In this document: piece after piece, positions 45,885-55,539 of the stretch
Position numbering within the stretch: the stretch's first letter is position 1
How the letters are laid out: each line of letters begins with the position of its first letter
The notes under the pieces: generated by a model
Databases searched by the model: none
What the model saw: only the letters and a program-made list of their open reading frames with translations
What the model was told of the DNA's origin: nothing
Made by a program: the position numbers and the translations under genes
Assembly (NCBI GenBank): GCA_943789445.1
Contig: CALSUC010000003.1
Location: 268,885-332,884, forward strand
DNA length: 64,000 nucleotides
From: UBA4575 sp002386945
GTDB taxonomy: Bacteria; Pseudomonadota; Gammaproteobacteria; UBA4575
Direction of reading: 5' to 3'

Positions 45885-47720
45885 TTATGCAGTCTCTAAT
45901 CTTAATTTCGCAACAAGCTCACCAGCGGAGTCTGTTACATCAAAGGTTGGCTCGCCAGCAAATAACGCTTCAATAATCTTCGAGTTATTTGTGCCAATCA
46001 CTTGGCGACGAATCTTACGTGAACGAGTCATTTCACCTGCAGCTACGCTGAATTCACGATTCAACACAGTGTAACGCTTGATTGGTGGACAGTTACTGCC
46101 ACCGACCTGAGTAATCTTAGTATTAAGATCACGTACACGTTCTGAAATAAGTTCTACCACTTCGGTCTTGGTTGCAAGCTCACGTAACCCAGTAAACTGG
46201 ATCTGACGCATATCTGCCCAAGCACCAACTGTATCGCCATCAATAACGATAAGAGCGACCGAATGGTCACGTTGCTCACCTACCACTACCACATCCTTGA
46301 TATATGGTGATGCCTTCAACGCGTTTTCAATTTGTTTAGGGATGAAATCAGCACCTGTGCTAAAGCTTGATTTGCAATCCACTCGCTCTAGTACTTTCAG
46401 GGTGTTGTTTGCAAACTCACCGATATCGCCAGTTTTAACCCAGCCTTCGGCATCCTTCGCCTGACCACTTTGTGCGACATCACCGTAGTAGCCTTTAAAT
46501 GTGTTTGGACCTTTAAATGAGATTTCTTGATTGTCTAAAATCTTAATCTCAACACCACGTAATGGTGTGCCTACAACATTCTCTTCACCGGTCAAAGCAT
46601 CTTCGGTTATTTCCTGGACGCTAATGCAGCCTGCACTTTCTGCAGAGCCGTATGTTGTCTTGAGGTTAATACCTAGCGCACGGAAGAAATGGAATACTTC
46701 ATTACTAACAATATCACCACCAACATAGGCGCTTTTAATGCGACTCAAACCATATAAATCCTTAATCGGCTCAAATACCAATTTAGAACCCAACCAAGTG
46801 CGTCCCTTATTCATCATGCCATCGAGATGCTTATCAATCATCTTCGATTTTGAGCTCGCTGCACGCGAATTAATTTGACTGTAGATAGCCTTAAAGAAGT
46901 GTGGCGGACCATATAAAAAGGTAGGCCCAACTTCACGCATATCAGACATCGTCGTCTCGTTACTTTCTGGACAGTTAATGGTATAGCCTTTAATCATCCA
47001 TAGTGTGTAGACGTAAAATAAAGCACTTGAGTAAGACAGTGGTAAATAAGCGAATACTTCTTCTTCTTCACCCAACTTCTCTTGCTCAGCAAAAGCTTGG
47101 CCAATCGTGAGGAAATTAGAATGAGAAAGGACTGCACCTCTAGGTGTACCTGAGGTTCCAGAGGTATAGACGATAAAGGCGTCTGTATCTGGAGTAACCT
47201 GTGCTACCGCTTGCTGCAGGTGGTTAGGATTCTGACTTGCGAAAGCCTCACCGCCCTTCTGCATCTCAGCAAAGCTAATCAGCTGATCTACCTTATAATT
47301 CTCGATGCCGCGGGTATCTACGTAAACCACTTGGGTTAACATCGGTAACTCACCTAGCAGAGGTATTACTGAGTCAGCTTGTTGTTGATCTTGCAGCACA
47401 ACAAATTTGGCTTCGCAATTCACAAGCATGCCGCGAAGTTCTTCGCTATTAGAGTCAGCATGTAGAGGTACTGGAACCGCCCCTAAACTCTGTGTCGCCA
47501 TTATTGCGAAAAATAGTTGCGGCACGTTATTGCCGATGACAGCTACTCGGTCACCTGCTTGCAAGCCTTTTGCGGCAAAACCGTTAGCAAGCGTAGCAAC
47601 TTCTGCTGAAACCTCTTGCCAGGAATACGCATTCCAAATGCCGTATCGCTTCATACGAAGGGCAGTATGACTCGCGCGTTGAGTTATATGCTGCTGTAGT
47701 AAACTGGGAAATGTTTCCAT
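45885..47720 (-). CDS. AMP-dependent acyl-CoA synthetase, long-chain-like
   Basis: An adenylate-forming ligase of 611 residues that activates a carboxylic acid to its CoA thioester. The AMP-binding P-loop is VYTSGTSGTPRGAVLSH; the later motifs are TTYGSAESAG and KTGDIGEF; the C-terminal lysine region reads KPR-less AAGEMTRSRKIRR. The length and the absence of a signal fit a cytoplasmic long- or medium-chain acyl-CoA synthetase (ACSL/ACSBG branch). First gene of the operon: the ATP-binding protein, permeases and binding protein follow on the same strand. Such ligase-Liv arrangements are common in proteobacteria that use carboxylic or aromatic acids, but the substrate is unknown. Confidence 0.88.
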   Translation of the reverse strand: METFPSLLQQHITQRASHTALRMKRYGIWNAYSWQEVSAEVATLANGFAAKGLQAGDRVAVIGNNVPQLFFAIMATQSLGAVPVPLHADSNSEELRGMLVNCEAKFVVLQDQQQADSVIPLLGELPMLTQVVYVDTRGIENYKVDQLISFAEMQKGGEAFASQNPNHLQQAVAQVTPDTDAFIVYTSGTSGTPRGAVLSHSNFLTIGQAFAEQEKLGEEEEVFAYLPLSYSSALFYVYTLWMIKGYTINCPESNETTMSDMREVGPTFLYGPPHFFKAIYSQINSRAASSKSKMIDKHLDGMMNKGRTWLGSKLVFEPIKDLYGLSRIKSAYVGGDIVSNEVFHFFRALGINLKTTYGSAESAGCISVQEITEDALTGEENVVGTPLRGVEIKILDNQEISFKGPNTFKGYYGDVAQSGQAKDAEGWVKTGDIGEFANNTLKVLERVDCKSSFSTGADFIPKQIENALKASPYIKDVVVVGEQRDHSVALIVIDGDTVGAWADMRQIQFTGLRELATKTEVVELISERVRDLNTKITQVGGSNCPPIKRYTVLNREFSVAAGEMTRSRKIRRQVIGTNNSKIIEALFAGEPTFDVTDSAGELVAKLRLETA

Positions 47721-48368
47721 ATTTCGTTACTTATAAAATTCTAATTATTAGAGCGCTTGGCCTTAAATACACCGCGGACAAGACATGCAATTACATAGCC
47801 TTGATAGATGCAAGAAAGTGCCTAGCACGATTAACAGTAATATATTTTTAACGTGAAATTTCGGCTGTTTAAGAGACACTATTATTATAATTTTTTTATG
47901 TGTCAGCCAAGAGGGTTTTTTGTCCACTCTTCAAACATCGCCCGTAGGCAATATGCATAAAGTACACCAACGTGACACGGAATACCAATAGTTTTTTGAA
48001 TAAAAAGATATACTAAATTCCTTTTCTAAGAAGCTTTTTTTAACATAATTACCGCACCCATTAGAAGACAGGATTTACACTTTAAACACTATATATAAAG
48101 CATTATAAAAAACAAATGCAATAAAACCAAAGCCAAATAATCTCTTAGCCTTAACCTTACTTAGGCATAAATTCCAAGCACTACTTTTGGTCGATGGCTC
48201 CTTGGCTGTGGGCCCATGATAATAGCCCATTGTCACGCCCTACTTCTCACATGCCTAATTAAGTTAAACCTCATAGCTAGAGGTAATTTATCGCTATAGG
48301 TATAACCCCTCCAAACAACAGTCACACAACACGGGGCAAACTTGCTCCAGCCATACGATCTCTCTATA
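47721..48368. other. Gene-free region between the synthetase and lexA
   Basis: About 650 bp without coding frames I trust. It contains the leftward promoter of the acyl-CoA synthetase operon and, at its right end, the lexA control region. The middle is AT-rich with short T-runs; I see no RNA structure worth naming. Confidence 0.5.
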
Positions 48369-48384
48369 CTGTTTTTAAATACAG
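48369..48384. promoter_or_regulatory. SOS (LexA) box upstream of lexA
   Basis: CTGT-N8-ACAG with an all A/T centre (CTGTTTTTAAATACAG), a perfect match to the gammaproteobacterial LexA operator. It sits 33 bp ahead of the lexA ATG and shows that the gene is under its own or another LexA's control. Confidence 0.9.
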
Positions 48385-48416
48385 TGTTTATAAAAGCAGC
48401 TATAGGCCTCGACAAC

Positions 48417-49031
48417 ATGGATAAGCTCACCATACGACAACAACAAGTTTTAGATCATATCCAAAAATACCTTGATGACTCTGGCTTCCCACCAACCATT
48501 GCCGAACTTACTCAGGCACTAAAGATTCGTTCAGCCAATGCCATACGTGATCATTTACGTGCCTTAGAACGCAAAGGGGCCATCAAACTCACTGCCGGTG
48601 CATCTAGAGGCATTCGATTATGCCTACAAACAGAAGACACTATCGTCAGCCTACCAATCATCGGACAGATCGCTGCTGGCGCCCCCATCCTAGCGACTGA
48701 ACACATCGAAGGCTATCAGCAGATCGGGCACTCTTTATTTACACCATGCCCTGATTATTTATTACGGATTCACGGCATGAGTATGTGCAAGTCCGGCATT
48801 TTAGATAGCGACCTACTTGTGGTGCATAAAACCTCGGTCGCACAAAACGGACAGATCGTAGTCACACGGCTTGACCAAAAAGTCGCTGTACTCCGTTTCA
48901 AACAGACACTCGATATGATTCATTTACACACTGAGGGCGATGATTCCTCAAAGACCGATTACACCTTATCTGATGCCGAGTTAGTGATTGAAGGTGTGGG
49001 TATTGGTGTGATTCGCAATGAACTTACGTAA
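48417..49031 (+). CDS. lexA: LexA-like SOS repressor lacking the catalytic lysine
   Basis: The SOS repressor, 204 residues from ATG 48417. N-terminal winged HTH (LTIRQQQVLDHIQKYLDDSG, IRSANAIRDHLRALERKGAI, ASRGIRL) closely parallels E. coli LexA. The peptidase domain keeps the Ala-Gly cleavage site (IAAGAPI, Ala87-Gly88) and the catalytic Ser (HGMSM, Ser122). But the position of E. coli Lys156 (VTVKRL) reads VAVLRF, with CTC (Leu159) instead of Lys. Autocleavage should be lost or much weakened unless another Lys substitutes. The 25 residues upstream of this ATG in the open frame are not used by the family. Confidence 0.9.
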   Translation: MDKLTIRQQQVLDHIQKYLDDSGFPPTIAELTQALKIRSANAIRDHLRALERKGAIKLTAGASRGIRLCLQTEDTIVSLPIIGQIAAGAPILATEHIEGYQQIGHSLFTPCPDYLLRIHGMSMCKSGILDSDLLVVHKTSVAQNGQIVVTRLDQKVAVLRFKQTLDMIHLHTEGDDSSKTDYTLSDAELVIEGVGIGVIRNELT

Positions 49032-49252
49032 TAAGACGCTTTATTCATCGGTCTGGACAATGTGGATGCTGCCGCATTTAAAACAACCACCACACAAGCC
49101 CTCTTACACTGGGGCTAAACTTAAGATTGCTATTAACTAGAAGCAGCCTCGATAACATATTCTTTCGGCTTGCATTAAGGCTGTGGTAAAGGCTTTAATA
49201 AGCCCATAATGAAGCTCCAGAATAATCTCATCAAAGTGCTTAAACAGCTGTC

Positions 49253-50641
49253 ATGCGCCTGAAATTCAACACGCCGCTTCAATACGCCCTTTTACTCATA
49301 AGCATCCTGCTGCTCAGCTTATATATCAAAGACAACCACTTTACAGACAATGCTTTAACTCAAATTGAGAAACGAGGTGAGCTCAACATCGTCACGCGCA
49401 ATTCAGCAACAACCTATTACTATCGTGACGAAGAACCAACAGGGTTTGAATATGACCTAGCGAAGGCATTTGCCAACGAATTAGGTGTCAGTGCAAGCTT
49501 CACCACACTCGAACATTTTGACAGCATACTCCCAGGATTAGAAAGTGGCCGCGTCGACCTTGCTGCAGCAGGTACAACCATTACTACTGAACGCAAAAAT
49601 CTGGTCAACTTCAGTATTCCATATAATGAGATTTCACAGCTACTGCTATACCGCGCTGGAGAATCAAAACCAACTGCCATTGAAGACCTGCGTGATTCAA
49701 CTATCGATGTATTAGATAACAGCAGTCATCATGACCAACTGATTCAGCTCAAGGAGCGCTACCCGTTCTTGAACTGGCGCTCACATTCAACCCTGGATAT
49801 AGAGCAATTATTTAACAAACTAAATTATGGCGAAATTGATTATCTAATTTGCGACTCTATCGACTTCAACTTAAATAAACGCTTCTTTCCACAGTTACGC
49901 AAAGGCTTCACCATCAGCACCGCAGAATCTTTAGCTTGGGTGTTCCCTAAAGGTAAAGATGATTCCCTTATCAATAAGGCCAATGAATTTTTAGAGAAAA
50001 GCAAAGACAATGGTTTTTTAGAGGAGCTCCATGAAAAGCATTTCGACCATGCCGATGGACTAGATTATGCTGGCTCAGTAACTTTCTTTCATCACACTAA
50101 AAATCGCCTATCTAAACTAATCCCAATCTTTAAACAAGCCGCTGAAAAGCATAAACTAGACTGGCGCTTAATTGCGGCCATCAGCTACCAAGAGTCCCAT
50201 TGGAATCCAAAGGCAGTCTCTCCTACCGGTGTGCGTGGCCTAATGATGCTGACTCAAAACACAGCAAAACAATTAGGCATCAAGAATCGGCGTGACCCCG
50301 TACAAAGCACTGAGGGTGGAGCCCGCTATTTTGTACGTATGAAAGGAAAATTACCTGATCGAATTGCAGAACCTGATCGCAGCTGGTTAGCATTAGCAGC
50401 CTACAACATAGGCTATGGTCACCTAGAAGATGCCCGCATAATTACTGAGCGTAAAGGTGGCAACCCAGACCGTTGGGCCGATATAAGAGATTCATTACCT
50501 TTATTAGAAAAAAAGAAATGGTATAAAAAGACACGCTATGGTTATGCACGAGGCCGTGAAGCAGCATTGTATGTACGTAACATTCGAAATTACTACGACC
50601 TTTTGAACTGGAAGTTTAAAACAGAGCCACCACAAGACTAG
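49253..50641 (+). CDS. mltF: Membrane-bound lytic transglycosylase MltF-like
   Basis: A two-domain envelope protein. Residues about 40-270 form a solute-binding domain (SBP_bac_3-like; RGELNIVTRNSATTYYYRDE), residues about 290-440 a lytic transglycosylase domain with catalytic-Glu motif AAISYQESHWNPKAVSPTG and GLMMLTQNTAKQLGI, NIGYGHLEDAR. N-terminal hydrophobic stretch at about 10-24 (LLISILLLSLYI) anchors or exports it. It cleaves peptidoglycan to anhydromuropeptides; the binding domain acts as an allosteric sensor in relatives. A bare 222-bp gap follows lexA. Confidence 0.94.
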   Translation: MRLKFNTPLQYALLLISILLLSLYIKDNHFTDNALTQIEKRGELNIVTRNSATTYYYRDEEPTGFEYDLAKAFANELGVSASFTTLEHFDSILPGLESGRVDLAAAGTTITTERKNLVNFSIPYNEISQLLLYRAGESKPTAIEDLRDSTIDVLDNSSHHDQLIQLKERYPFLNWRSHSTLDIEQLFNKLNYGEIDYLICDSIDFNLNKRFFPQLRKGFTISTAESLAWVFPKGKDDSLINKANEFLEKSKDNGFLEELHEKHFDHADGLDYAGSVTFFHHTKNRLSKLIPIFKQAAEKHKLDWRLIAAISYQESHWNPKAVSPTGVRGLMMLTQNTAKQLGIKNRRDPVQSTEGGARYFVRMKGKLPDRIAEPDRSWLALAAYNIGYGHLEDARIITERKGGNPDRWADIRDSLPLLEKKKWYKKTRYGYARGREAALYVRNIRNYYDLLNWKFKTEPPQD

Positions 50642-50675
50642 TTTTCAAACCATAAGCAACTAATAAGTTGCTGCA

Positions 50676-51143
50676 TCAGCCACGCTTAGCTCTAAAGAAA
50701 GCCTGTAGTAACTGTGCACTCTCCTCCTCCAACACCCCCCCCAGCACTTGTACCTTATGTGTGTGCTTACTATCGGTCAGCCAATTAAAACAACCACCGA
50801 CAGCGCCGGTCTTGAGGTCATAGGCAGCAAACACTAAACGCTTTACCCTGGCCGCTAAAATTGCACCGGCACACATCATACAGGGCTCCAGTGTGACGTA
50901 GAGCGTCGCCTCTGTAAGACGATAGTTCTCCACTACTTTAGCGGCTTCACGCAAAGCAAGGACTTCCGCATGCGCACAGGGGTCATGTTCACTAACTGTG
51001 CGATTACCACTAACCGCTATCATTTGATCACCTTGAACAACTAGCGCACCCACCGGCACCTCATCCAATGCAGCAGTTGTTCGCGCCTGCTTTAAGGCTA
51101 GCTGCATCCAATAGCGATCCTTATCCATGTTCTCTATAGTCAT
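50676..51143 (-). CDS. tadA: tRNA-specific adenosine deaminase TadA
   Basis: Converts A34 to inosine in tRNA-Arg. Zinc and catalytic motifs HAEVLALREAA and PCMMCAGAILAARV are intact; 155 residues. The ATG at 51143 is used; an internal ATG five codons later is also possible. Converges on mltF. Confidence 0.95.
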   Translation of the reverse strand: MTIENMDKDRYWMQLALKQARTTAALDEVPVGALVVQGDQMIAVSGNRTVSEHDPCAHAEVLALREAAKVVENYRLTEATLYVTLEPCMMCAGAILAARVKRLVFAAYDLKTGAVGGCFNWLTDSKHTHKVQVLGGVLEEESAQLLQAFFRAKRG

Positions 51144-51361
51144 AACTCAAGTTTACTCAGCTGAACTCTTAACTGCATTAAGAACTTAATACTGATATTA
51201 ACAGCGAACCATTTACTAATGGCCTAGTCGATATTTAACAGCATCACAAAAAAAGCACCCAATCGCCTTAACAACGAACTTAAAACAGGCTTAACACACT
51301 CATTACAAGCTAAGCTTACGCCACATAATATTCCTACTTCACATAAACATTAGGAGAAATC

Positions 51362-51769
51362 ATGAACGCTTTAGACAACGCAATCGACAGCCTGCTTCTC
51401 AAACTCAGTTGCTTAGCGCCTTGGGGTATGCGTCTGAGCCTTGGAATAGCATTTATTATCCATGGCTCAAGTAAACTCCCGTTACCACCACAGACACTAA
51501 TCGAGCATTTTAACTTCTCACCTAACCTAGCTAGTTTTGTTGCCCTCTCTGAAATATTCGCAGGACTAGCCATTATCTTTGGAGGCTTTCTCAAAAACCA
51601 TATAGGCAACTTGTTAACTCGATTTAGCGCATTATTGATTGTCATTATTATGTTCAATGCTTTTAACATTGCTCATCGAGACTGGTTTATCAGCCCTCAG
51701 CTATTCACCAGCGAACAAATATTTCTTTTGGTTATAGGAGTCTATTTCTTAATTAAAGGAAACAGATAA
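51362..51769 (+). CDS. DoxX-family membrane protein
   Basis: A 135-residue protein with four hydrophobic helices: MRLSLGIAFIIHGSSKLPL begins the DoxX pattern (RLSLGIAFIIHGSSK), then SLIEHF, AIIFGGFLKN and LLVIGVYFLIKG. DoxX proteins associate with quinone or sulfur oxidation in some bacteria, but most members are unassigned. Strong ribosome site AGGAG 6 nt upstream of the ATG. Confidence 0.85.
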   Translation: MNALDNAIDSLLLKLSCLAPWGMRLSLGIAFIIHGSSKLPLPPQTLIEHFNFSPNLASFVALSEIFAGLAIIFGGFLKNHIGNLLTRFSALLIVIIMFNAFNIAHRDWFISPQLFTSEQIFLLVIGVYFLIKGNR

Positions 51770-51782
51770 TGAAACTATGTGA

Positions 51783-51853
51783 TGGGGGACTAGATTTGAT
51801 TGGCATTGATCCCAGTGGATTTGTATCTGAAAGAAATAGGTTCCAGCCTTAAA
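51783..51853 (-). pseudogene. Decayed fragment of the photolyase-family gene
   Basis: About 70 bp aligns with 55886-55957 of the cryptochrome/photolyase gene below, in the same orientation. TTGGCATT, ATCCCAGTGG, ATTTG, ATCTGA and CCAGCCT recur in order, with a 10-bp gap after ATCCCAGTGG and scattered substitutions. It matches the segment around the FSQMQMQAGTTGINANRIYS region but cannot code. No further resemblance extends on either side. A remnant of an older copy. Confidence 0.7.
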
Positions 51854-52101
51854 CACAGGTAATCGTTCCCATACCCTTGCTGACCTCTAGTCGAAAGTAT
51901 GGAAAGATTGTTGTCAAAGCTTTAAATATAGGCCTATTTAACTTAGCATGCTCTACCTTAGTAATAAATAATAACCACTACTCATGCGATTTGAGATGTC
52001 TTGGCAATCAATTTTCTCAAAAAACACGCTAACATCTAGCGCAGCACAGTATTACGCCACTCCCCTTCCAGCCAGATATTTCTTTAATAAGGTCTAAATA
52101 G
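51854..52101. other. Upstream region of rmlB
   Basis: About 250 bp between the photolyase relic and rmlB without a frame. It must contain the rml promoter (rightward). AT-rich, no motif recognised beyond possible -10-like AT boxes. Confidence 0.45.
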
Positions 52102-53169
52102 ATGACGATTTTAGTAACAGGCGGCGCAGGTTTTATCGGATCCAATTTCATTATTGATTGGTTATCCGTTCATCATGAGACTGTCATAAACCTCGACAAC
52201 CTGACATATGCTGGAAACCTAAATAATCTTTCTAGCCTTGAAGGTAATGAGAGTCATATATTCGTTAAGGGTGATATCGGCAACAGCACACTCATTACAA
52301 AACTATTGCATACCCATAAACCGCGTGCAGTGCTCAATTTTGCAGCAGAATCTCATGTGGATCGCTCTATCCATGAGCCTGAGGCATTCATGCAAACCAA
52401 CATCATCGGCACATTTCGGTTACTTGAATGTGTACGAGAATATTGGCAGGCATTAGAACAAAACAAACAAACTGAATTTCGCTTCTTGCATGTTTCAACT
52501 GACGAGGTTTACGGTTCACTGCAATCAGATGCGCCAGCTTTTTCTGAGACAAATCGTTACGAGCCTAATAGCCCTTATAGCGCTAGCAAAGCCGCTTCGG
52601 ATCACCTGATCAGGGCATATCACCACACCTATGGTCTGCCAGTACTCACTACGAACTGTTCGAACAATTATGGACCATATCAGTTCCCAGAAAAGCTCAT
52701 TCCACTCATCATCCACAATGCACTCGCACATAAGTCACTTCCAATTTATGGTGATGGCTTACAGATACGTGACTGGCTTTATGTTGGTGATCATTGCAGT
52801 GCGATTAGAGCAGTCTTAGAGAAAGGCAGGAACGGTGAAGTTTATAATATTGGTGGTCTTAACGAGAGAGCCAACATCCAAATAGTCGACACGCTATGTG
52901 CCATGCTTGACGAGCTTCGTCCAATCGCAGCTGATTCATCAATATCAAGCTATCGTGAGCTGATCACCTATGTTGAAGATCGCCCAGGCCATGACAGACG
53001 CTATGCAATTGATGCTAAGAAGATAGAAACTGAGCTTGGATGGCGGCCAACGGAAACCTTTGAGACTGGCATTCTTAAAACTGTTAAGTGGTATCTCAAT
53101 AACAACACATGGGTAGAACAAGTAATCAGTGGTGACTACCGACAATGGATTGAAAAGCAGTACGTATGA
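52102..53169 (+). CDS. rmlB: dTDP-glucose 4,6-dehydratase
   Basis: SDR-type enzyme that makes dTDP-4-keto-6-deoxyglucose. NAD-binding GGAGFIGSNFI at the start, catalytic STDEVYG and YSASKAASDHL, and substrate loops around NLDNLTYAGNL. 355 residues, usual. First gene of a four-gene dTDP-L-rhamnose operon; the rmlD start overlaps its stop by 4 bases. Confidence 0.97.
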   Translation: MTILVTGGAGFIGSNFIIDWLSVHHETVINLDNLTYAGNLNNLSSLEGNESHIFVKGDIGNSTLITKLLHTHKPRAVLNFAAESHVDRSIHEPEAFMQTNIIGTFRLLECVREYWQALEQNKQTEFRFLHVSTDEVYGSLQSDAPAFSETNRYEPNSPYSASKAASDHLIRAYHHTYGLPVLTTNCSNNYGPYQFPEKLIPLIIHNALAHKSLPIYGDGLQIRDWLYVGDHCSAIRAVLEKGRNGEVYNIGGLNERANIQIVDTLCAMLDELRPIAADSSISSYRELITYVEDRPGHDRRYAIDAKKIETELGWRPTETFETGILKTVKWYLNNNTWVEQVISGDYRQWIEKQYV

Positions 53170-54056
53170 AGATACTACTACTCGGTGCAAGCGGACAACT
53201 TGGAACTGAACTTAATCGTCAGCTACCGCTGATTGCTAAGATAAAGGCATATACGCGATCCGAACTAGACATCACAGACACTCAAGCCGTTATCGAGACG
53301 ATTTCGAGTTTTAAGCCAAACGTGATCGTCAATGCAGCGGCTTATACGGCCGTAGATAACGCTGAAGAAGAAAAATCTCTAGCCTATGCAATCAATTCAG
53401 ATGCGGTTGCAGTCCTTGCACAACAAGCTGCCAAGCAAGGCGCTTGGCTTATTCACTACTCGACAGATTACATCTTTGATGGTGAAAAAACTGCGCCGTA
53501 TACTGAGATGGATGCCGCTAATCCAATCAATGTCTATGGCGCATCGAAACTAGCTGGCGAAGAATTTATTGCAGCATCAAACTGTAATCACTTCATTTTC
53601 CGAACGACATGGGTCATTGGGAAAGATGGTAGAAACTTCGCAAAAACCATTCTACGCCTAGCAACACAACGAGATAGCTTAAGCGTTATAAACGATCAGT
53701 ATGGCGTTCCAACCTCACCCTCTTTGATAACCAATGTTACGATAGATGCTATAAAGGCTATTAAACAACAAAAAGCATGGCCATCGGGGGCTTATAATCT
53801 CGCACCTCTTGGCGTATCCACATGGTATGAGATAGCACAAACACTCATTATAATGGCTAAAGAAAACGGTGTTTCACTCACGATAAGTGCTGAGAATATC
53901 CTCGCAATAACGACCGATGAGTATCCAACACCAGCGAAGCGTCCACTTAATTCGCAGCTAGAGACCCAAAAGCTGAGTCAACAACTCTCATTTCACTTAC
54001 CTTATTGGAAAGATGATTTTTCAGCAGTTGCAGCTGAAGTCATAAAGGAATATTAA
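53166..54056 (+). CDS. rmlD: dTDP-4-dehydrorhamnose reductase
   Basis: The last reduction to dTDP-L-rhamnose. GASGQLGTEL, NAAAYTAVDNAEEE, STDYIFDG, YGASKLAGE are diagnostic; 296 residues. Coupled by overlap to rmlB and 5 bp from rmlA. Confidence 0.97.
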   Translation: MKILLLGASGQLGTELNRQLPLIAKIKAYTRSELDITDTQAVIETISSFKPNVIVNAAAYTAVDNAEEEKSLAYAINSDAVAVLAQQAAKQGAWLIHYSTDYIFDGEKTAPYTEMDAANPINVYGASKLAGEEFIAASNCNHFIFRTTWVIGKDGRNFAKTILRLATQRDSLSVINDQYGVPTSPSLITNVTIDAIKAIKQQKAWPSGAYNLAPLGVSTWYEIAQTLIIMAKENGVSLTISAENILAITTDEYPTPAKRPLNSQLETQKLSQQLSFHLPYWKDDFSAVAAEVIKEY

Positions 54057-54061
54057 ACAGC

Positions 54062-54952
54062 ATGAAACGTAAAGGCATCATACTTGCAGGCGGCTCTGGT
54101 ACGCGCCTCTACCCAGCTACCCAGGTTATTTCTAAGCAGCTTTTACCTGTGTTTGACAAGCCTATGATCTATTACCCATTGTCTACGCTCATGCTTTCTA
54201 ATGTGCGCGATATATTGATCATTAGCACTCCTCAAGACACACCACGTTTCAAAGAGTTGTTTGGGACTGGTCAGCAATGGGGCTTAAATATTGAATATGC
54301 CGTACAGCCATCACCGGATGGTTTAGCTCAGGCACTTATTATTGGTGAAGAGTTTTTGGATGGTTCACCATCCGTATTGATCCTTGGAGATAATATTTTC
54401 TATGGACATTCACTGCATGAAAATTTGGCAGCAGCCAATGCGAATGAAGCAGGTGCAACCGTGTTTGCTTATCATGTCCAAGATCCAGAACGCTATGGGG
54501 TAGCTGAATTCAATAAGGCTGGCAAAGTTATTAGCCTTGAAGAAAAACCAGCATTACCAAAGTCAAGTTATGCTGTCACAGGCCTCTACTTCTATGACAA
54601 ACATGCCTCCACCTATGCTAAACAGATAGAGCCTTCACATCGCGGTGAGTACGAAATTACAGACCTCAATAAAATCTATCTTGAAAAGAACCAACTCAAT
54701 GTAGAGCGCATGAGTCGAGGCTATGCATGGCTAGATACAGGTACTCATGAAAGCCTAATTGAAGCACATCAATTTGTTCAAACAATAGAGCATCGCCAAG
54801 GTTTGAAGATAGCCTGCCCTGAAGAAATCGCGTTTCGTAATCATTGGATCAATCAAAGTCAACTAGAGGCGCTAGCGCAGCCTATGCTGAAGAACAACTA
54901 TGGCAAATACCTTATACACCTTATTCAAGAGTTAGAACATGAAGGTTACTGA
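54062..54952 (+). CDS. rmlA: Glucose-1-phosphate thymidylyltransferase
   Basis: Makes dTDP-glucose from glucose-1-phosphate and dTTP. N-terminal nucleotidyltransferase signature KGIILAGGSGTRLYPAT, SKQLLPVFDKPMIYYPLSTLM; GDNIFYG and RGYAWLDTGTHESL further on. 296 residues. Overlaps rmlC by 14 bases. Confidence 0.97.
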   Translation: MKRKGIILAGGSGTRLYPATQVISKQLLPVFDKPMIYYPLSTLMLSNVRDILIISTPQDTPRFKELFGTGQQWGLNIEYAVQPSPDGLAQALIIGEEFLDGSPSVLILGDNIFYGHSLHENLAAANANEAGATVFAYHVQDPERYGVAEFNKAGKVISLEEKPALPKSSYAVTGLYFYDKHASTYAKQIEPSHRGEYEITDLNKIYLEKNQLNVERMSRGYAWLDTGTHESLIEAHQFVQTIEHRQGLKIACPEEIAFRNHWINQSQLEALAQPMLKNNYGKYLIHLIQELEHEGY

Positions 54953-55487
54953 TACTCAGATCCCTGAAATCAAGATCATTGAACCCACCCTCTTCGAGGA
55001 TGATCGTGGTTTTTTCATCGAGAGCTACAACCAGCAACGTTTTGAAGAAGCGATTGGATACGCTGTTAACTTCGTACAAGACAACCATTCAAAATCTGTA
55101 AAAGGTGTTTTAAGGGGATTGCATTATCAGCTCCCTCCAAAAGCACAGGGTAAGCTTGTGCACGTAATTCAAGGAGAAGTCTTTGATGTCGCTGTCGATA
55201 TCAGAAAATCATCTCCAACATTCGGACAATGGTTTGGTTTGATGCTAACAGCAGAAAACAAAAAACAGCTCTGGATCCCAGCAGGCTTTGCACATGGTTT
55301 TATGACGCTCTCAGATACAGCAGAGTTTCTCTATAAGACTACTGATTACTACTCACCAGAGCATGAGTGTTCTATTCATTGGAACGACAGCAGCATTGGT
55401 ATCAAATGGCCAACTACTACTAATCCTATTTTGTCCTTAAAGGATAATGCCGCCCTAGAAGTAGAGAATGTGGAAGTTTTTCAATAA
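54939..55487 (+). CDS. rmlC: dTDP-4-dehydrorhamnose 3,5-epimerase
   Basis: A cupin epimerase: FEDDRGFFIESYNQQRF, VLRGLHYQLPPKAQGKLV, catalytic His in GLHYQ and Tyr in YKTTDYYSPEHE. 182 residues, normal. Ends the operon; a weak AAACC/GGTTT inverted repeat follows, not a convincing terminator. Product dTDP-L-rhamnose goes to LPS, capsule or exopolysaccharide. Confidence 0.97.
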   Translation: MKVTDTQIPEIKIIEPTLFEDDRGFFIESYNQQRFEEAIGYAVNFVQDNHSKSVKGVLRGLHYQLPPKAQGKLVHVIQGEVFDVAVDIRKSSPTFGQWFGLMLTAENKKQLWIPAGFAHGFMTLSDTAEFLYKTTDYYSPEHECSIHWNDSSIGIKWPTTTNPILSLKDNAALEVENVEVFQ

Positions 55488-55539
55488 ACAATAGTTTGTC
55501 CGAAACCATCATCTAGTCCCGTTTGGTTTTAGCCACTAC

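Noticed and set aside
48233..48433. Minus-strand frame over the lexA promoter
   Set aside because: It overlaps the SOS box and the true start of lexA and has no family pattern.
53166..55487. A separate polysaccharide biosynthesis island with glycosyltransferases
   Set aside because: Only the four rml genes are present; no glycosyltransferase or polymerase gene lies in the window.
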